Shown: piece by piece, positions 16,180-23,731 of the stretch | Position numbering within the stretch: position 1 is the first letter of the stretch | Layout of the letters: each line of letters begins with the position of its first letter | Source of the DNA: JBDNFP01 sp041689775 | GTDB taxonomy: Bacteria > Bacteroidota > Bacteroidia > Cytophagales > Spirosomataceae | Assembly (NCBI GenBank): GCA_041689775.1 | Contig: JBDNFP010000300.1 | Span: 1 to 23,986 of the forward strand | Length of the DNA stretch: 23,986 bases | Direction: 5' to 3' | The notes under the pieces: generated by a model | Databases searched by the model: none | The model's input: the letters and a program-made list of their open reading frames with translations, nothing else | What the model was told of the DNA's origin: nothing | Program-made: the position numbers and the translations under genes

Positions 16180-16231
16180 ACGACTGTAATTTATGTTGAA
16201 TTAATGTTCTATTTACTTATTTCTACTAGTC

Positions 16232-19200
16232 TTAAGCTTCTACTTTCTCGGCAGCGGCTTCTACGTCCTTATTGCGGACCTTTGTCAGGTATGAAACCTG
16301 GGGACGAACGTTGATTTCTTCCAGCATGTGAAACGCTCGACCTTCTCTTTCTACTTCCAGAACCTTGGAAATAGCACTCTCAGGATCATTCATGTCGCCA
16401 AAAGTTATCGCATTGGTTGGGCAAGACTGTGCACAAGCTGTTATGATTTCGCCGTCTACCGGGCGTCGTCTTTCCTTCTTGGCGGTGAGCTTACCTTCCT
16501 GAATACGCTGCACACACATAGAACATTTTTCAATTACTCCACGTGAACGAACCGTTACCTCAGGATTGATCACCATCTTACCAAGGTCGTTGTTGTAATG
16601 ATAATCGAAGTTATCATTATCGAAGTACTTGAACCAGTTGAAGCGACGTACCTTATAAGGGCAGTTGTTGGCACAATACCTTGTACCTACACAGCGGTTG
16701 TAAGTCATTTGGTTCAGACCTTCCGAACTATGGGTGGTAGCCAATACCGGACAAACTGTCTCGCAAGGAGCGTTATTACAGTGCTGACACATCAACGGCT
16801 GAAAAGTGACTTCAGGATTTTCTGCGGCGGTTTCTAATCCTGCCAAATTGTCTACTGACTCGCTACTGTAATACCGGTCAATACGAATCCAGTGCATTTC
16901 ACGACGGTTGATAACCTCTTGACGCCCAACCACAGAAACGTTATTTTCTGACTGGCAACCTATTAGGCAGGCACTACAACCGGTACAGGTGTTAAGGTCA
17001 ATGACCATTCCCCACGAGTGGTTTTTATACTCATGACCATCCCACAGTGATATATCAGTGGCCACTTTGGGGCCTTCGGAAGTTTGTACCTCAGGTATGA
17101 AGCGACCCGCCAGTACGTTAGTCTTATATTTAGCGAGTACAGTCTCCTGAAGAACCGACTCACGGCCCATCACAGTATCGTGAGTTTGGGTCTGAGCGAT
17201 CTCTTTAGTATCTCCTGTTTTGGTAACGATAACGTCTCCGGGAGCAAATGAAAGAAACCCGGCGGCAAATGAGGCCATTGGATACACATTCACACCAACT
17301 GCATTGCCAGACTTACCAGCCTTCTGCCGGCCGTAACCAATAGCAATAGCTACTGTACCAGCGGCCTGGCCAGGCTGAATAACAACGGGAAGTTCTACTG
17401 ATTTTCCCTGAATTTCAACCTTGATCACATCTGCCTGCTCTACCCCAAGTTCAGAGGCAGTGGCCTTAGAAATACATGCGTAATTGTCCCAACAGGCTTT
17501 GGTAAGAGGCTCGGGGAATTCCTGAAGCCAAGGATTATTGGCCTGGTTGCCAGTACCCATACCTACTTTCTCATAAAGCTTAAGCTCTAAACCGGTAGCA
17601 CTAGCCTTGTAAGTACGCCCGATCAGAGTAGCGGCGGCACTTACATTACCTACGAATGTAGCACCTGAAGCAACAGCTCCCTTCTTGGGCTCAAAAACGC
17701 CATCGTGTAGTGCCTTAATCCAGAATTGATCAAAGTCGCCTCCTGATGATTGCGAGAAAATATTGCTACGCCAGTAAGCTTTCACGTACTCGTGGTAGTC
17801 TGCGCTCTTTCCTACCCAGGTCAAGAGGCTCGACTGTGCCTGACGCGTATTGTATATCAGAGTGATAGTTGGCTGGGTAAGGCTGTAAAACCCAACCCGA
17901 GGCTCTGCGTCTCCCCAAGATTCAAGATAGTGAGAAGACGGACATATGTATTTTGCCAGGGAAGATGTCTCATCGGCACGATCAGCGAAAGAAATGCTCA
18001 AAGCTACTTTGGGAAGTGCTTCGGCAATTACGACACCACGCGGATGATTGTATACTGGATTTGCGTCCAGGAATATCACAGCACCTACTCTACCCGCTTT
18101 CAACTCATCTACAAAAGCATTCATTACCTTATCGTCCCCTTGACGTACTGTCATTGGAGCACCCAAGTCAATCGTTGAAGAGTAACTACCGAGCAGGCTG
18201 TTGAGAGAATTAATTATCGTCTGAACAGCAACATCATTGATACCAGATACCACGAGTGCTTTACCATTGGCCCTTACCAAATCAGCCGCTGCTTTATCAA
18301 GGTTAGGTACATCCAAGGCTGGTGCTGACAGCGCTGCTGCTCCCAAACTCCTGGCCACTTTGTTGTAGAGGCTGGTAACAACCAATCCAAGCTGAGATGG
18401 CTTCACCGGAGAACGGTAGTCAGCATTTGAACCTGTCAATGAAAGAATTGACTCAAACTGGTAGTGACGAGACATGTCTCTCTTGCCTCCTTTGGCACTA
18501 CTTACACGACGAGTGTCAGCATATTGCTTCGAGAAAGTATCTGGTGCAATCCAAGTACCTAAGAAATCTGCATCAATACCTACGATAACGTCCGCCTTGC
18601 TGAAGTCATAAGCAGGAACAACCGCCTTTCCAAAAGAAGACTCATTTGCACTGATGAGTGCTGATACTGAGTTAGCATCATACGTCACGTGCGTTGTAGT
18701 CGGGTATTTAGCAGAAAATTCGGCAACAACAGCCTTCGTAGAAGGGCTGATTATCGAAGAGGACACCAAACGGATGGGGCGGCCACTTACCACTATTTGA
18801 GCAAGCTGCGTAGAGATTTCCTTGTCTACTACTTCCCAGCTAATTTTTGTGTTCTCACCCTTCTGGGGCCCTTTAAGTTTTTCAATATCATAAAGACCCA
18901 AGAGGGACGCATGAACGCGAGCACTTACCCCGCTTGAAACTCCCGATAAAGAATTACCCTCAATTTTAATGGGACGACCTTCTCTGGTTTTAACAAGGAT
19001 ACTTGCGTAGTCACCTCCCTCAGCATAAGTAGAGGCATACCAGTTAGCAATTGATGGGTATTCACCTTCCGGCTTATTAAGATAAGGGATAGCTTTTTTT
19101 ACCGGAGTTTCGCAGGCAGCAAGTGATACGGCTGCCATACCAAACCCTAATACTTTAAGAAAATCGCGACGGTGAGTACCTGTTCCGTCCACTAAGTTCT

Positions 19201-19318
19201 CATATTCACTTTCACTGGGAGCTGTGTGGGCAAATTCGCTGTTGGCGTTCTTAACAAACTTATCGTCGTTACGCAACTCCTCCAAACCTTTCCAGTACCT
19301 TTTATTTGTATGTTCCAT
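16232..19318 (-). CDS. actB: ACIII subunit ActB (Tat-exported iron-sulfur protein, molybdopterin oxidoreductase-like)
   Basis: 1028 residues from the ATG at 19318. An in-frame TTG at 19330 would add only four residues, and MEHTNKRYWKGLEEL is the usual family start. The Tat motif RRDFLK (50-55) is followed by a hydrophobic stretch ending SLAAC (C69), consistent with a lipidated, exported protein. Residues about 70-740 resemble a molybdopterin oxidoreductase; known ActB proteins lack molybdenum. The C-terminal ferredoxin-like domain has four cysteine groups: CTGCSACLIGC (778-788), C844/C847/C852/C856, C876/C882/C886 (a three-Cys set fitting a [3Fe-4S] cluster), and C932/C935 with C962/C966. These carry electrons from quinol to the ActA hemes. 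Confidence 0.96.
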   Translation of the reverse strand: MEHTNKRYWKGLEELRNDDKFVKNANSEFAHTAPSESEYENLVDGTGTHRRDFLKVLGFGMAAVSLAACETPVKKAIPYLNKPEGEYPSIANWYASTYAEGGDYASILVKTREGRPIKIEGNSLSGVSSGVSARVHASLLGLYDIEKLKGPQKGENTKISWEVVDKEISTQLAQIVVSGRPIRLVSSSIISPSTKAVVAEFSAKYPTTTHVTYDANSVSALISANESSFGKAVVPAYDFSKADVIVGIDADFLGTWIAPDTFSKQYADTRRVSSAKGGKRDMSRHYQFESILSLTGSNADYRSPVKPSQLGLVVTSLYNKVARSLGAAALSAPALDVPNLDKAAADLVRANGKALVVSGINDVAVQTIINSLNSLLGSYSSTIDLGAPMTVRQGDDKVMNAFVDELKAGRVGAVIFLDANPVYNHPRGVVIAEALPKVALSISFADRADETSSLAKYICPSSHYLESWGDAEPRVGFYSLTQPTITLIYNTRQAQSSLLTWVGKSADYHEYVKAYWRSNIFSQSSGGDFDQFWIKALHDGVFEPKKGAVASGATFVGNVSAAATLIGRTYKASATGLELKLYEKVGMGTGNQANNPWLQEFPEPLTKACWDNYACISKATASELGVEQADVIKVEIQGKSVELPVVIQPGQAAGTVAIAIGYGRQKAGKSGNAVGVNVYPMASFAAGFLSFAPGDVIVTKTGDTKEIAQTQTHDTVMGRESVLQETVLAKYKTNVLAGRFIPEVQTSEGPKVATDISLWDGHEYKNHSWGMVIDLNTCTGCSACLIGCQSENNVSVVGRQEVINRREMHWIRIDRYYSSESVDNLAGLETAAENPEVTFQPLMCQHCNNAPCETVCPVLATTHSSEGLNQMTYNRCVGTRYCANNCPYKVRRFNWFKYFDNDNFDYHYNNDLGKMVINPEVTVRSRGVIEKCSMCVQRIQEGKLTAKKERRRPVDGEIITACAQSCPTNAITFGDMNDPESAISKVLEVEREGRAFHMLEEINVRPQVSYLTKVRNKDVEAAAEKVEA

Positions 19319-19370
19319 AAAGCTGTTCAATACGAATTTTGTATCTTGGATTTACCTCCGATGATGATTA

Positions 19371-20576
19371 TTAATAATGGCACTTTGAACATTCCAAACC
19401 GCCAATATCAGCCACCTTCAAAGCATCCTTAGTTTCACTACCATGCAACTGCACAAGTTTGTCGTAATATTCGTTGCCCTTTGTATTCACTTCCGTTTTA
19501 CGATGGCAATCAATACACCATCCCATAGTTAACGAGGAACGCTGCTCTACTACTTCCATTTTCTCTATCTCACCGTGACATTGCTGGCACTCTAAACCGC
19601 CAACATTCACGTGCTGAGAATGATTAAAGTAAGCTAAATCAGGCAAGTTGTGAACCCGAACCCATTCGATGGGCTGATTGGACTCAATGGCTGCATATAT
19701 TTTTTGAATCTCGGGAGACTCCTTCTTGATTACTCCATGGCAGTTCATACAGATGTTCGCCGACGGAATGTGCGCTGACTTACCACGATTCACGCCAGTA
19801 TGGCAGTAATTACAATTAATCTGATACTCCCCTGCATGAAGCTTGTGAGAGAATGCGATTGGCTGCTTAGGAGCGTACCCCTGCTGTACACCTACATTGT
19901 AAGCTCCGTCAATCAATGACTTAGTTACGAGAAGTATAAAAACCCAAACGGTAGCCGATCGAACAACTGGATTATTAGCCGCTTTTGTAAGTGTCACTTT
20001 CAAGCGATCCATGAAAGATGCACCTTTTTCTACTCCAGCTACTCCTTCACCACTCACCGCCTTTGATAGCAGCGTTACGATTACCAATAGTACACCTAGT
20101 ACGAGTAGCATCACAACGAGTAAGGCAACCAATACTAGTACAAAAAGATCGGACGGACCGCTTGACTGAACTACTGCTGGCGCGCCGGCAACTCCTTCCG
20201 CACCGGCTACAGCAACAGGCGCAACATTAGCCTGCTCAACGTATGCCAAAACTCCTTTAATATCCTCTTCCGTCAAATTAGGGAAGCTAGTCATTTGGGC
20301 TTGATTATACTGACTGTAAAGCTTTACAGCATAATCATCACCACTCGAAATCATCGCTTGCGAATTGTTGATCCATTTCACCAACCAAGGAAGCTCGCGG
20401 CGCTCTGATATCCCCTTCAAACCGGGACCTACTGACTTTTCGGCGGTCACGTTGTGGCAGCTCGAACAGTTGTTCTTAAATATTGTTTCCCCCTTTGCTG
20501 CATCACCACCGGCATCCTGTGCGAAAGCTAAAAATGGGCCGCATAGTAGGGCTAATCCCACAATGATTTGTCTCAT
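19371..20576 (-). CDS. actA: ACIII subunit ActA: multiheme cytochrome c with an extra N-terminal monoheme domain
   Basis: 401 residues from the ATG at 20576. That start is chosen because MRQIIVGLALLCGPFLAFAQ is a clean signal peptide; an upstream in-frame ATG at 20630 is possible. There are six CxxCH sites: CSSCH at 37-41, then CNYCH (255), CMNCH (276), CQQCH (330), CIDCH (354) and CSKCH (396). Two membrane helices, about 143-171 and 205-223, separate the single-heme domain from the pentaheme domain, so both would lie in the periplasm with a short cytoplasmic loop between. The pentaheme part is the classical ActA electron wire. It is the first gene of the operon; actB follows after 52 bases. 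Confidence 0.93.
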   Translation of the reverse strand: MRQIIVGLALLCGPFLAFAQDAGGDAAKGETIFKNNCSSCHNVTAEKSVGPGLKGISERRELPWLVKWINNSQAMISSGDDYAVKLYSQYNQAQMTSFPNLTEEDIKGVLAYVEQANVAPVAVAGAEGVAGAPAVVQSSGPSDLFVLVLVALLVVMLLVLGVLLVIVTLLSKAVSGEGVAGVEKGASFMDRLKVTLTKAANNPVVRSATVWVFILLVTKSLIDGAYNVGVQQGYAPKQPIAFSHKLHAGEYQINCNYCHTGVNRGKSAHIPSANICMNCHGVIKKESPEIQKIYAAIESNQPIEWVRVHNLPDLAYFNHSQHVNVGGLECQQCHGEIEKMEVVEQRSSLTMGWCIDCHRKTEVNTKGNEYYDKLVQLHGSETKDALKVADIGGLECSKCHY

Positions 20577-20658
20577 CTTAACCAATTGGTTTCTTTTCAA
20601 AAGAACGATTTTCTTTATTGTTATATTCATAATAAGGCATTCATGATACTTCAACGCA

Positions 20659-20688
20659 CAAATTTACTGCACGAAATTTTATCCACAA
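20659..20688 (-). promoter_or_regulatory. Candidate proximal promoter of the ACIII/oxidase operon
   Basis: On the minus strand TTG (20686-20688), 19 bases, then TAAATTTG (20659-20666) matches TTG-N17-23-TAnnTTTG exactly. Its -33 element overlaps the -7 element of the distal candidate, so the two could not be used at the same time. Start of transcription would be about 75 bases before the actA ATG. Confidence 0.5.
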
Positions 20689-20714
20689 AAGTATTTCATC
20701 TATATTTTTCCCAA
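20686..20714 (-). promoter_or_regulatory. Candidate distal promoter of the ACIII/oxidase operon
   Basis: On the minus strand TTG (20712-20714), 18 bases, then TACTTTTG (20686-20693) also fits the Bacteroidota consensus. The leader to actA would be about 100 bases. The two overlapping matches are the only promoter-like sites I see for the 16.6-kb operon; I did not find a convincing internal one, though I did not scan every coding base. Confidence 0.5.
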
Positions 20715-20800
20715 GCAACCTATTTATATTTTTTCTAATCTAAACACATTAAATACTTCCTCGGAAAGACAATAATTAAGTTTGCTTATCAGGCATTTAT

Positions 20801-20858
20801 AAAAAAATACCATTTGTTTAGCCTGTTTGTTTAGGCCTTCACAAATGGTATTTTTTTT
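20801..20858 (-). terminator. Strong bidirectional terminator after tRNA-Cys
   Basis: Bases 20801-20817 and 20841-20857 are perfectly complementary over 17 bp, including A7/T7 flanks, giving a U tract in either direction. The loop has an inner GCCT/AGGC pairing. It ends the rpsA/tRNA-Cys transcription unit before the respiratory operon promoter. The rest of the 20715-20904 gap is AT-rich with no gene. Confidence 0.85.
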
Positions 20859-20904
20859 ATTTCTATAAGTACTTGATTACGCTCTTCATAGCGTTGTTTC
20901 TGAG

Positions 20905-20975
20905 AGGTTCCGAGCGGATTCGAACCGCTGTACAAGGTTTTGCAGACCTCTGCCTAACCACTCGGCCACGGAACC
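20905..20975 (-). tRNA. tRNA-Cys (GCA)
   Basis: A complete 71-base cloverleaf on the minus strand: acceptor arms GGTTCCG/CGGAACC, anticodon stem AGGT(C)/(A)ACCT around loop CTGCAAA (anticodon GCA), and T arm AGCGG-TTCGAAT-CCGCT. The discriminator base is T and CCA is not encoded. It lies 70 bases downstream of rpsA and ahead of a strong terminator. Confidence 0.95.
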
Positions 20976-20980
20976 AGTTT

Positions 20981-21022
20981 GTCGCCTTAGGAACTTACAC
21001 AGGTGTCAGTGCCTAAGGCGAC
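20981..21022 (-). other. Perfect 11-bp hairpin between rpsA and tRNA-Cys, no U tract
   Basis: GTCGCCTTAGG (20981-20991) and CCTAAGGCGAC (21012-21022) pair perfectly around a 20-base loop that itself contains ACAC/GTGT. Neither strand has a T run after it, so it is not a normal intrinsic terminator. It could be a transcript-processing or stability element between the mRNA and the tRNA. Confidence 0.55.
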
Positions 21023-21023
21023 G

Positions 21024-21053
21024 CAAAAATATAAATTATTTAGACTTACTCAG
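21024..21053 (-). promoter_or_regulatory. Weak candidate promoter for tRNA-Cys
   Basis: On the minus strand TATTTTTG (21024-21031) fits TAnnTTTG, but the element 19 bases upstream is CTG, not TTG, and lies inside the end of rpsA. It may give tRNA-Cys its own start; otherwise the tRNA depends on rpsA readthrough. Confidence 0.3.
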
Positions 21054-22881
21054 CGTCTTTATCTTCTTTTTTAGAAGGTTTTTTACCTTTCTTTTCCGTT
21101 TCTTCCATTTGTTCTCTCAAAGCAGTGAGTATATCCAAATCACCGAAGGTTGACTTGTCATCTTTACTTTCTTTTGAAGAAGAAGAAGCTTCGGGAGCTT
21201 TGGGAGCAGCCTTCTTTGCAGGCTTCTCTATGGCACCACCCTGCCAGATCTTTGAGTGAGAAAGATTAATTTTCTTTTCTTCCTTAGAAAACTCCAATAC
21301 CATGAAGTCAAGGCTTTCACCTACTTCTGCCATAGTACCGTCTTCTTTGGCAATGTTCTTCGCAGCCGCTATTCCTTCGATGCCATAAGGTAACTCTAGT
21401 GTAGCAAACTTATCTCCTTTCGACAATATAGTCGAGCGGTGGGTAGAACCTACTTCAAATATTGATTCGAAAGTATCCCATGGGTTTTCTTCCAGTTGTT
21501 TGTGGCCCAGAGCAAGACGACGGTTGTCGGCGTCCAGCTCGAGAACTACTACTTCAAGGTTATCACCTACCTTGATAAAGTCAGATGGGTGCTTGATTTT
21601 CTTGGTCCAGGAAAGATCAGAAACGTGTACAAGACCGTCAATTCCTTCTTCCAGCTCAATAAACAGACCAAAATTAGTAAGGTTACGAACAACACCTGTA
21701 TGGCGGGCACCTATCGAGTACTTATCCTTCAACTCAGCCTGAGTCCATGGATCTTCGGATAGTTGCTTAATACCAAGTGACATTTTGCGCTCCTGACGGT
21801 CGAGAGTCAACACTACAGCTTGAAGCTCGTCGTTGACACTCATAAATTCCTGAGGATTGCGTAAATGCTGTGACCATGACATTTCTGATACGTGGATTAG
21901 GCCTTCGACCCCCGGAAGGATTTCAAGGAATGCACCGTAATCAGCTACATTTACGATACGACCGTTCACTTTCGATCCTACCTGAATTTCTTCTGACAAT
22001 GAATCCCATGGATGTGCTTGTAGCTGCTTCAAACCAAGAGATATACGTTTTTTCTCTTCGTCGAAGTCCAGTACAACCACGTTGGTTTTTTGATCGAGGC
22101 TAAGAAGGTCTGTTGGATGGCTGATACGGCCCCATGATATATCTGTAATGTGAAGAAGACCATCAACACCTCCAAGATCAATAAATGCTCCGAAGTTAGT
22201 CATGTTCTTAATCACACCTTCAAGTACCTGTCCTTTTTCAAGGTTATTGAGGATTTGCTGGCGTTGTGCTTCGAGATCCTTCTCAATCAATATCTTATGA
22301 GAAACAACAACGTTATCGTTGGCATGGTTGATTTTAACCACTTTAACTTCCATACGCTTGCCTACGAAAACATCGAAATCACGGATAGGCTTCACGTCAA
22401 TCTGAGAACCTGGCAAGAACGCCTCAATTCCATAGATATCAACGATCAAACCACCCTTTGTTCTACGCTTCACAGAAGCATCCATAACCAGATCTTCCTC
22501 GAAGGATTTCTGAATATTATCCCATGCGGTAATAACCTTCGCTTTCTTGCGTGAAAGCACCAGCTGACCTTGGGCGTCTTCCTGATTTTCTACGTATACT
22601 TCAACTTCATCACCAATTTTGAGATCTGGCAAATCACGGAATTCATTGGAAGATACCAATCCGTCTGATTTGAAACCAATATTCAAAATTATTTCACGGT
22701 CTGTGATACCTACCACAATACCTTTTACAACTGCTTTTTCCTGAATAGGAGAAAGGGTGTTTTCATACATTTGCTCCATACGAGCACGATCCGAGGTCGA
22801 ATAACCTGTACCGAACCCTTTGTCATCAGCTGTATCCCAATCGAACTCGGGCATTACATAGCTTTGCTTTTCTTTTGCCAT
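21046..22881 (-). CDS. rpsA: 30S ribosomal protein S1
   Basis: 611 residues from the ATG at 22881 (MAKEKQSYVMPEFDWD); an in-frame ATG at 22908 would add nine residues unlike the family. Six S1 (OB-fold) repeats follow in order: AVVKGIVVGIT, DASVKRRTKGGLIVDI, GQVLEGVIKNMTNFGAFIDL, GSKVNGRIVNVADYGAFLEI, GARHTGVVRNLTNFGLFIEL and a divergent GSTHRSTILSKGDKFATLEL. The C-terminus is a Lys/Glu/Ser-rich low-complexity tail, as often in Bacteroidota S1. It binds mRNA on the small subunit. In this phylum, where Shine-Dalgarno pairing is weak, S1 and A-rich leaders are thought to matter more for initiation. It has its own promoter at 22977-23005 and a folded leader. Confidence 0.97.
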   Translation of the reverse strand: MAKEKQSYVMPEFDWDTADDKGFGTGYSTSDRARMEQMYENTLSPIQEKAVVKGIVVGITDREIILNIGFKSDGLVSSNEFRDLPDLKIGDEVEVYVENQEDAQGQLVLSRKKAKVITAWDNIQKSFEEDLVMDASVKRRTKGGLIVDIYGIEAFLPGSQIDVKPIRDFDVFVGKRMEVKVVKINHANDNVVVSHKILIEKDLEAQRQQILNNLEKGQVLEGVIKNMTNFGAFIDLGGVDGLLHITDISWGRISHPTDLLSLDQKTNVVVLDFDEEKKRISLGLKQLQAHPWDSLSEEIQVGSKVNGRIVNVADYGAFLEILPGVEGLIHVSEMSWSQHLRNPQEFMSVNDELQAVVLTLDRQERKMSLGIKQLSEDPWTQAELKDKYSIGARHTGVVRNLTNFGLFIELEEGIDGLVHVSDLSWTKKIKHPSDFIKVGDNLEVVVLELDADNRRLALGHKQLEENPWDTFESIFEVGSTHRSTILSKGDKFATLELPYGIEGIAAAKNIAKEDGTMAEVGESLDFMVLEFSKEEKKINLSHSKIWQGGAIEKPAKKAAPKAPEASSSSKESKDDKSTFGDLDILTALREQMEETEKKGKKPSKKEDKDAE

Positions 22882-22891
22882 AAATAGTTTG

Positions 22892-22927
22892 AAAAATTGC
22901 CCTGACATACATCAGTTCCTGGGCAGG
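22892..22927 (-). promoter_or_regulatory. Stem-loop in the rpsA leader, next to the start codon
   Basis: On the minus strand TGCC, CTGA, a TGTATG loop, TCAG and GGCA form a two-part stem with a 5' bulge CAGGAA, ending about a dozen bases before the rpsA ATG. Ribosomal protein S1 is autoregulated at translation in other bacteria. The hairpin is a candidate site for that, by analogy only. Confidence 0.3.
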
Positions 22928-22976
22928 TTGAACTGAAATTTAGTTAAACAAGGTGTTACTTAGGGTAAATAGATCG

Positions 22977-23005
22977 CAAAGGTATCACATAATATTCGAA
23001 ATCAA
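22977..23005 (-). promoter_or_regulatory. Promoter of rpsA
   Basis: On the minus strand TTG (23003-23005), 18 bases, then TACCTTTG (22977-22984) matches the Bacteroidota consensus. It predicts a 5' leader of roughly 85-90 bases before the ATG at 22881. Confidence 0.6.
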
Positions 23006-23071
23006 TAATTAAGCTGTAAAATTTCCCGTAACTCCACCTGTAGATGTGAAACTATACCCCTGAAGACAAAG

Positions 23072-23206
23072 CCAACGGTACAGTTGGTCGAAGACGCCAA
23101 GGCACTTGGCCTGATGATAAAGAAGATCTAGTCTAGATGGTTGTAAATACTCCCAAAAATATGCGTGAGAATGATGACCAATCCACACAAGGCCTATCAT
23201 CAGGTC
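23072..23206. other. Cluster of inverted repeats in the HNH-rpsA gap, possible structured RNA
   Basis: Four pairings lie within 135 bases: CCAAC/GTTGG (72-76 with 83-87, adding 23000), GCCAAG/CTTGGC (96-101 with 105-110), ATCTA/TAGAT (126-130 with 134-138), and a long-range 12-bp stem of 108-119 with 195-206 (11 Watson-Crick pairs and one G-T on the plus strand). GAAGAC occurs on each side of the first hairpin. The long stem competes with the second hairpin for three bases. No clear U-tract terminator follows on either strand. A 63-codon minus-strand ORF (23009-23200) overlaps it, starting 18 bases after the HNH stop, with no recognised domain. Confidence 0.35.
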
Positions 23207-23218
23207 GTTTGAAGGAGA

Positions 23219-23731
23219 TTAATAAATTGCTTTATTAGCGCCTAAGTAGGGAAGCCATCCGTCGTCCACGATGCCGGAGAAGTCGCGCAAAAATATCAGA
23301 AATGAAGGTCGAAACGGACGCTGACGTAGCGGCATAGACGCTTCTTCCGGGGTATAATCACCTTTACGAGAATTACACCGTTTACAAGCCGTAGCCAAGT
23401 TATCCCAATTAGTTTTACCTCCTCGTGATTTAGGTAAGACGTGATCAAGTGTGAGATTCTCATTCGTACCGCAGTATTGACATAAATTACCATCCCGTTT
23501 GAAGATGTTCTGACGTGTCATCATGACTCCTCTGTATGGTAAATGAATGTACTTGTAAAGCCGGACTACGGTTGGCATAGGGTATACCTCCCGTACGGTT
23601 CTGAGGGAGTGGGTGGGAGATTCGGCTATCAATTCAGCCTTTTGCATATACACTAACAAGAAGGCCTTAGGAACGGAGCAAACACTAAGCGCACTGTAAT
23701 CTTGATTGAGAACCAACACTTTCCTGCCCAT
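23219..23731 (-). CDS. HNH endonuclease family protein
   Basis: 170 residues. The N-terminal part (3-60) begins KVLVLNQDYSALSV, a conserved domain of a widespread bacterial HNH group. The HNH domain (about 73-125) has the zinc pairs C84/C87 and C116/C119, the catalytic D96-H97 in LTLDHVLPKSRGG, and N111/N120. The metal-binding and catalytic residues are intact. The cellular role of this single-gene family is not established; there is no restriction methyltransferase, intron or phage gene nearby, so a homing or restriction role is not supported. The start at 23731 gives the usual MGRKVLVLN N-terminus. No good promoter match was seen upstream. Confidence 0.93.
   Translation of the reverse strand: MGRKVLVLNQDYSALSVCSVPKAFLLVYMQKAELIAESPTHSLRTVREVYPMPTVVRLYKYIHLPYRGVMMTRQNIFKRDGNLCQYCGTNENLTLDHVLPKSRGGKTNWDNLATACKRCNSRKGDYTPEEASMPLRQRPFRPSFLIFLRDFSGIVDDGWLPYLGANKAIY

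Noticed and set aside
16232..19318. ActB could be taken for an active molybdopterin oxidoreductase.
   Set aside because: It is encoded among actA-F, and ActB of characterised ACIII complexes lacks the molybdenum cofactor; context fixes it as the ACIII iron-sulfur subunit.
19346..19362. GGAGGT upstream of actB as its ribosome binding site.
   Set aside because: It lies over 30 bases before the ATG at 19318, too far for Shine-Dalgarno pairing; it does not support a longer ActB either.
23009..23200. A 63-codon minus-strand ORF directly after the HNH gene as a real small protein.
   Set aside because: No domain, signal or recognised homology is visible, and the same bases form several inverted repeats; kept only as the rival reading in the finding on this gap.
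23219..23731. HNH gene as a mark of a mobile intron, prophage or restriction system.
   Set aside because: It belongs to a stand-alone conserved family, codon use looks like its neighbours, and no phage, methyltransferase or intron sequence is near.
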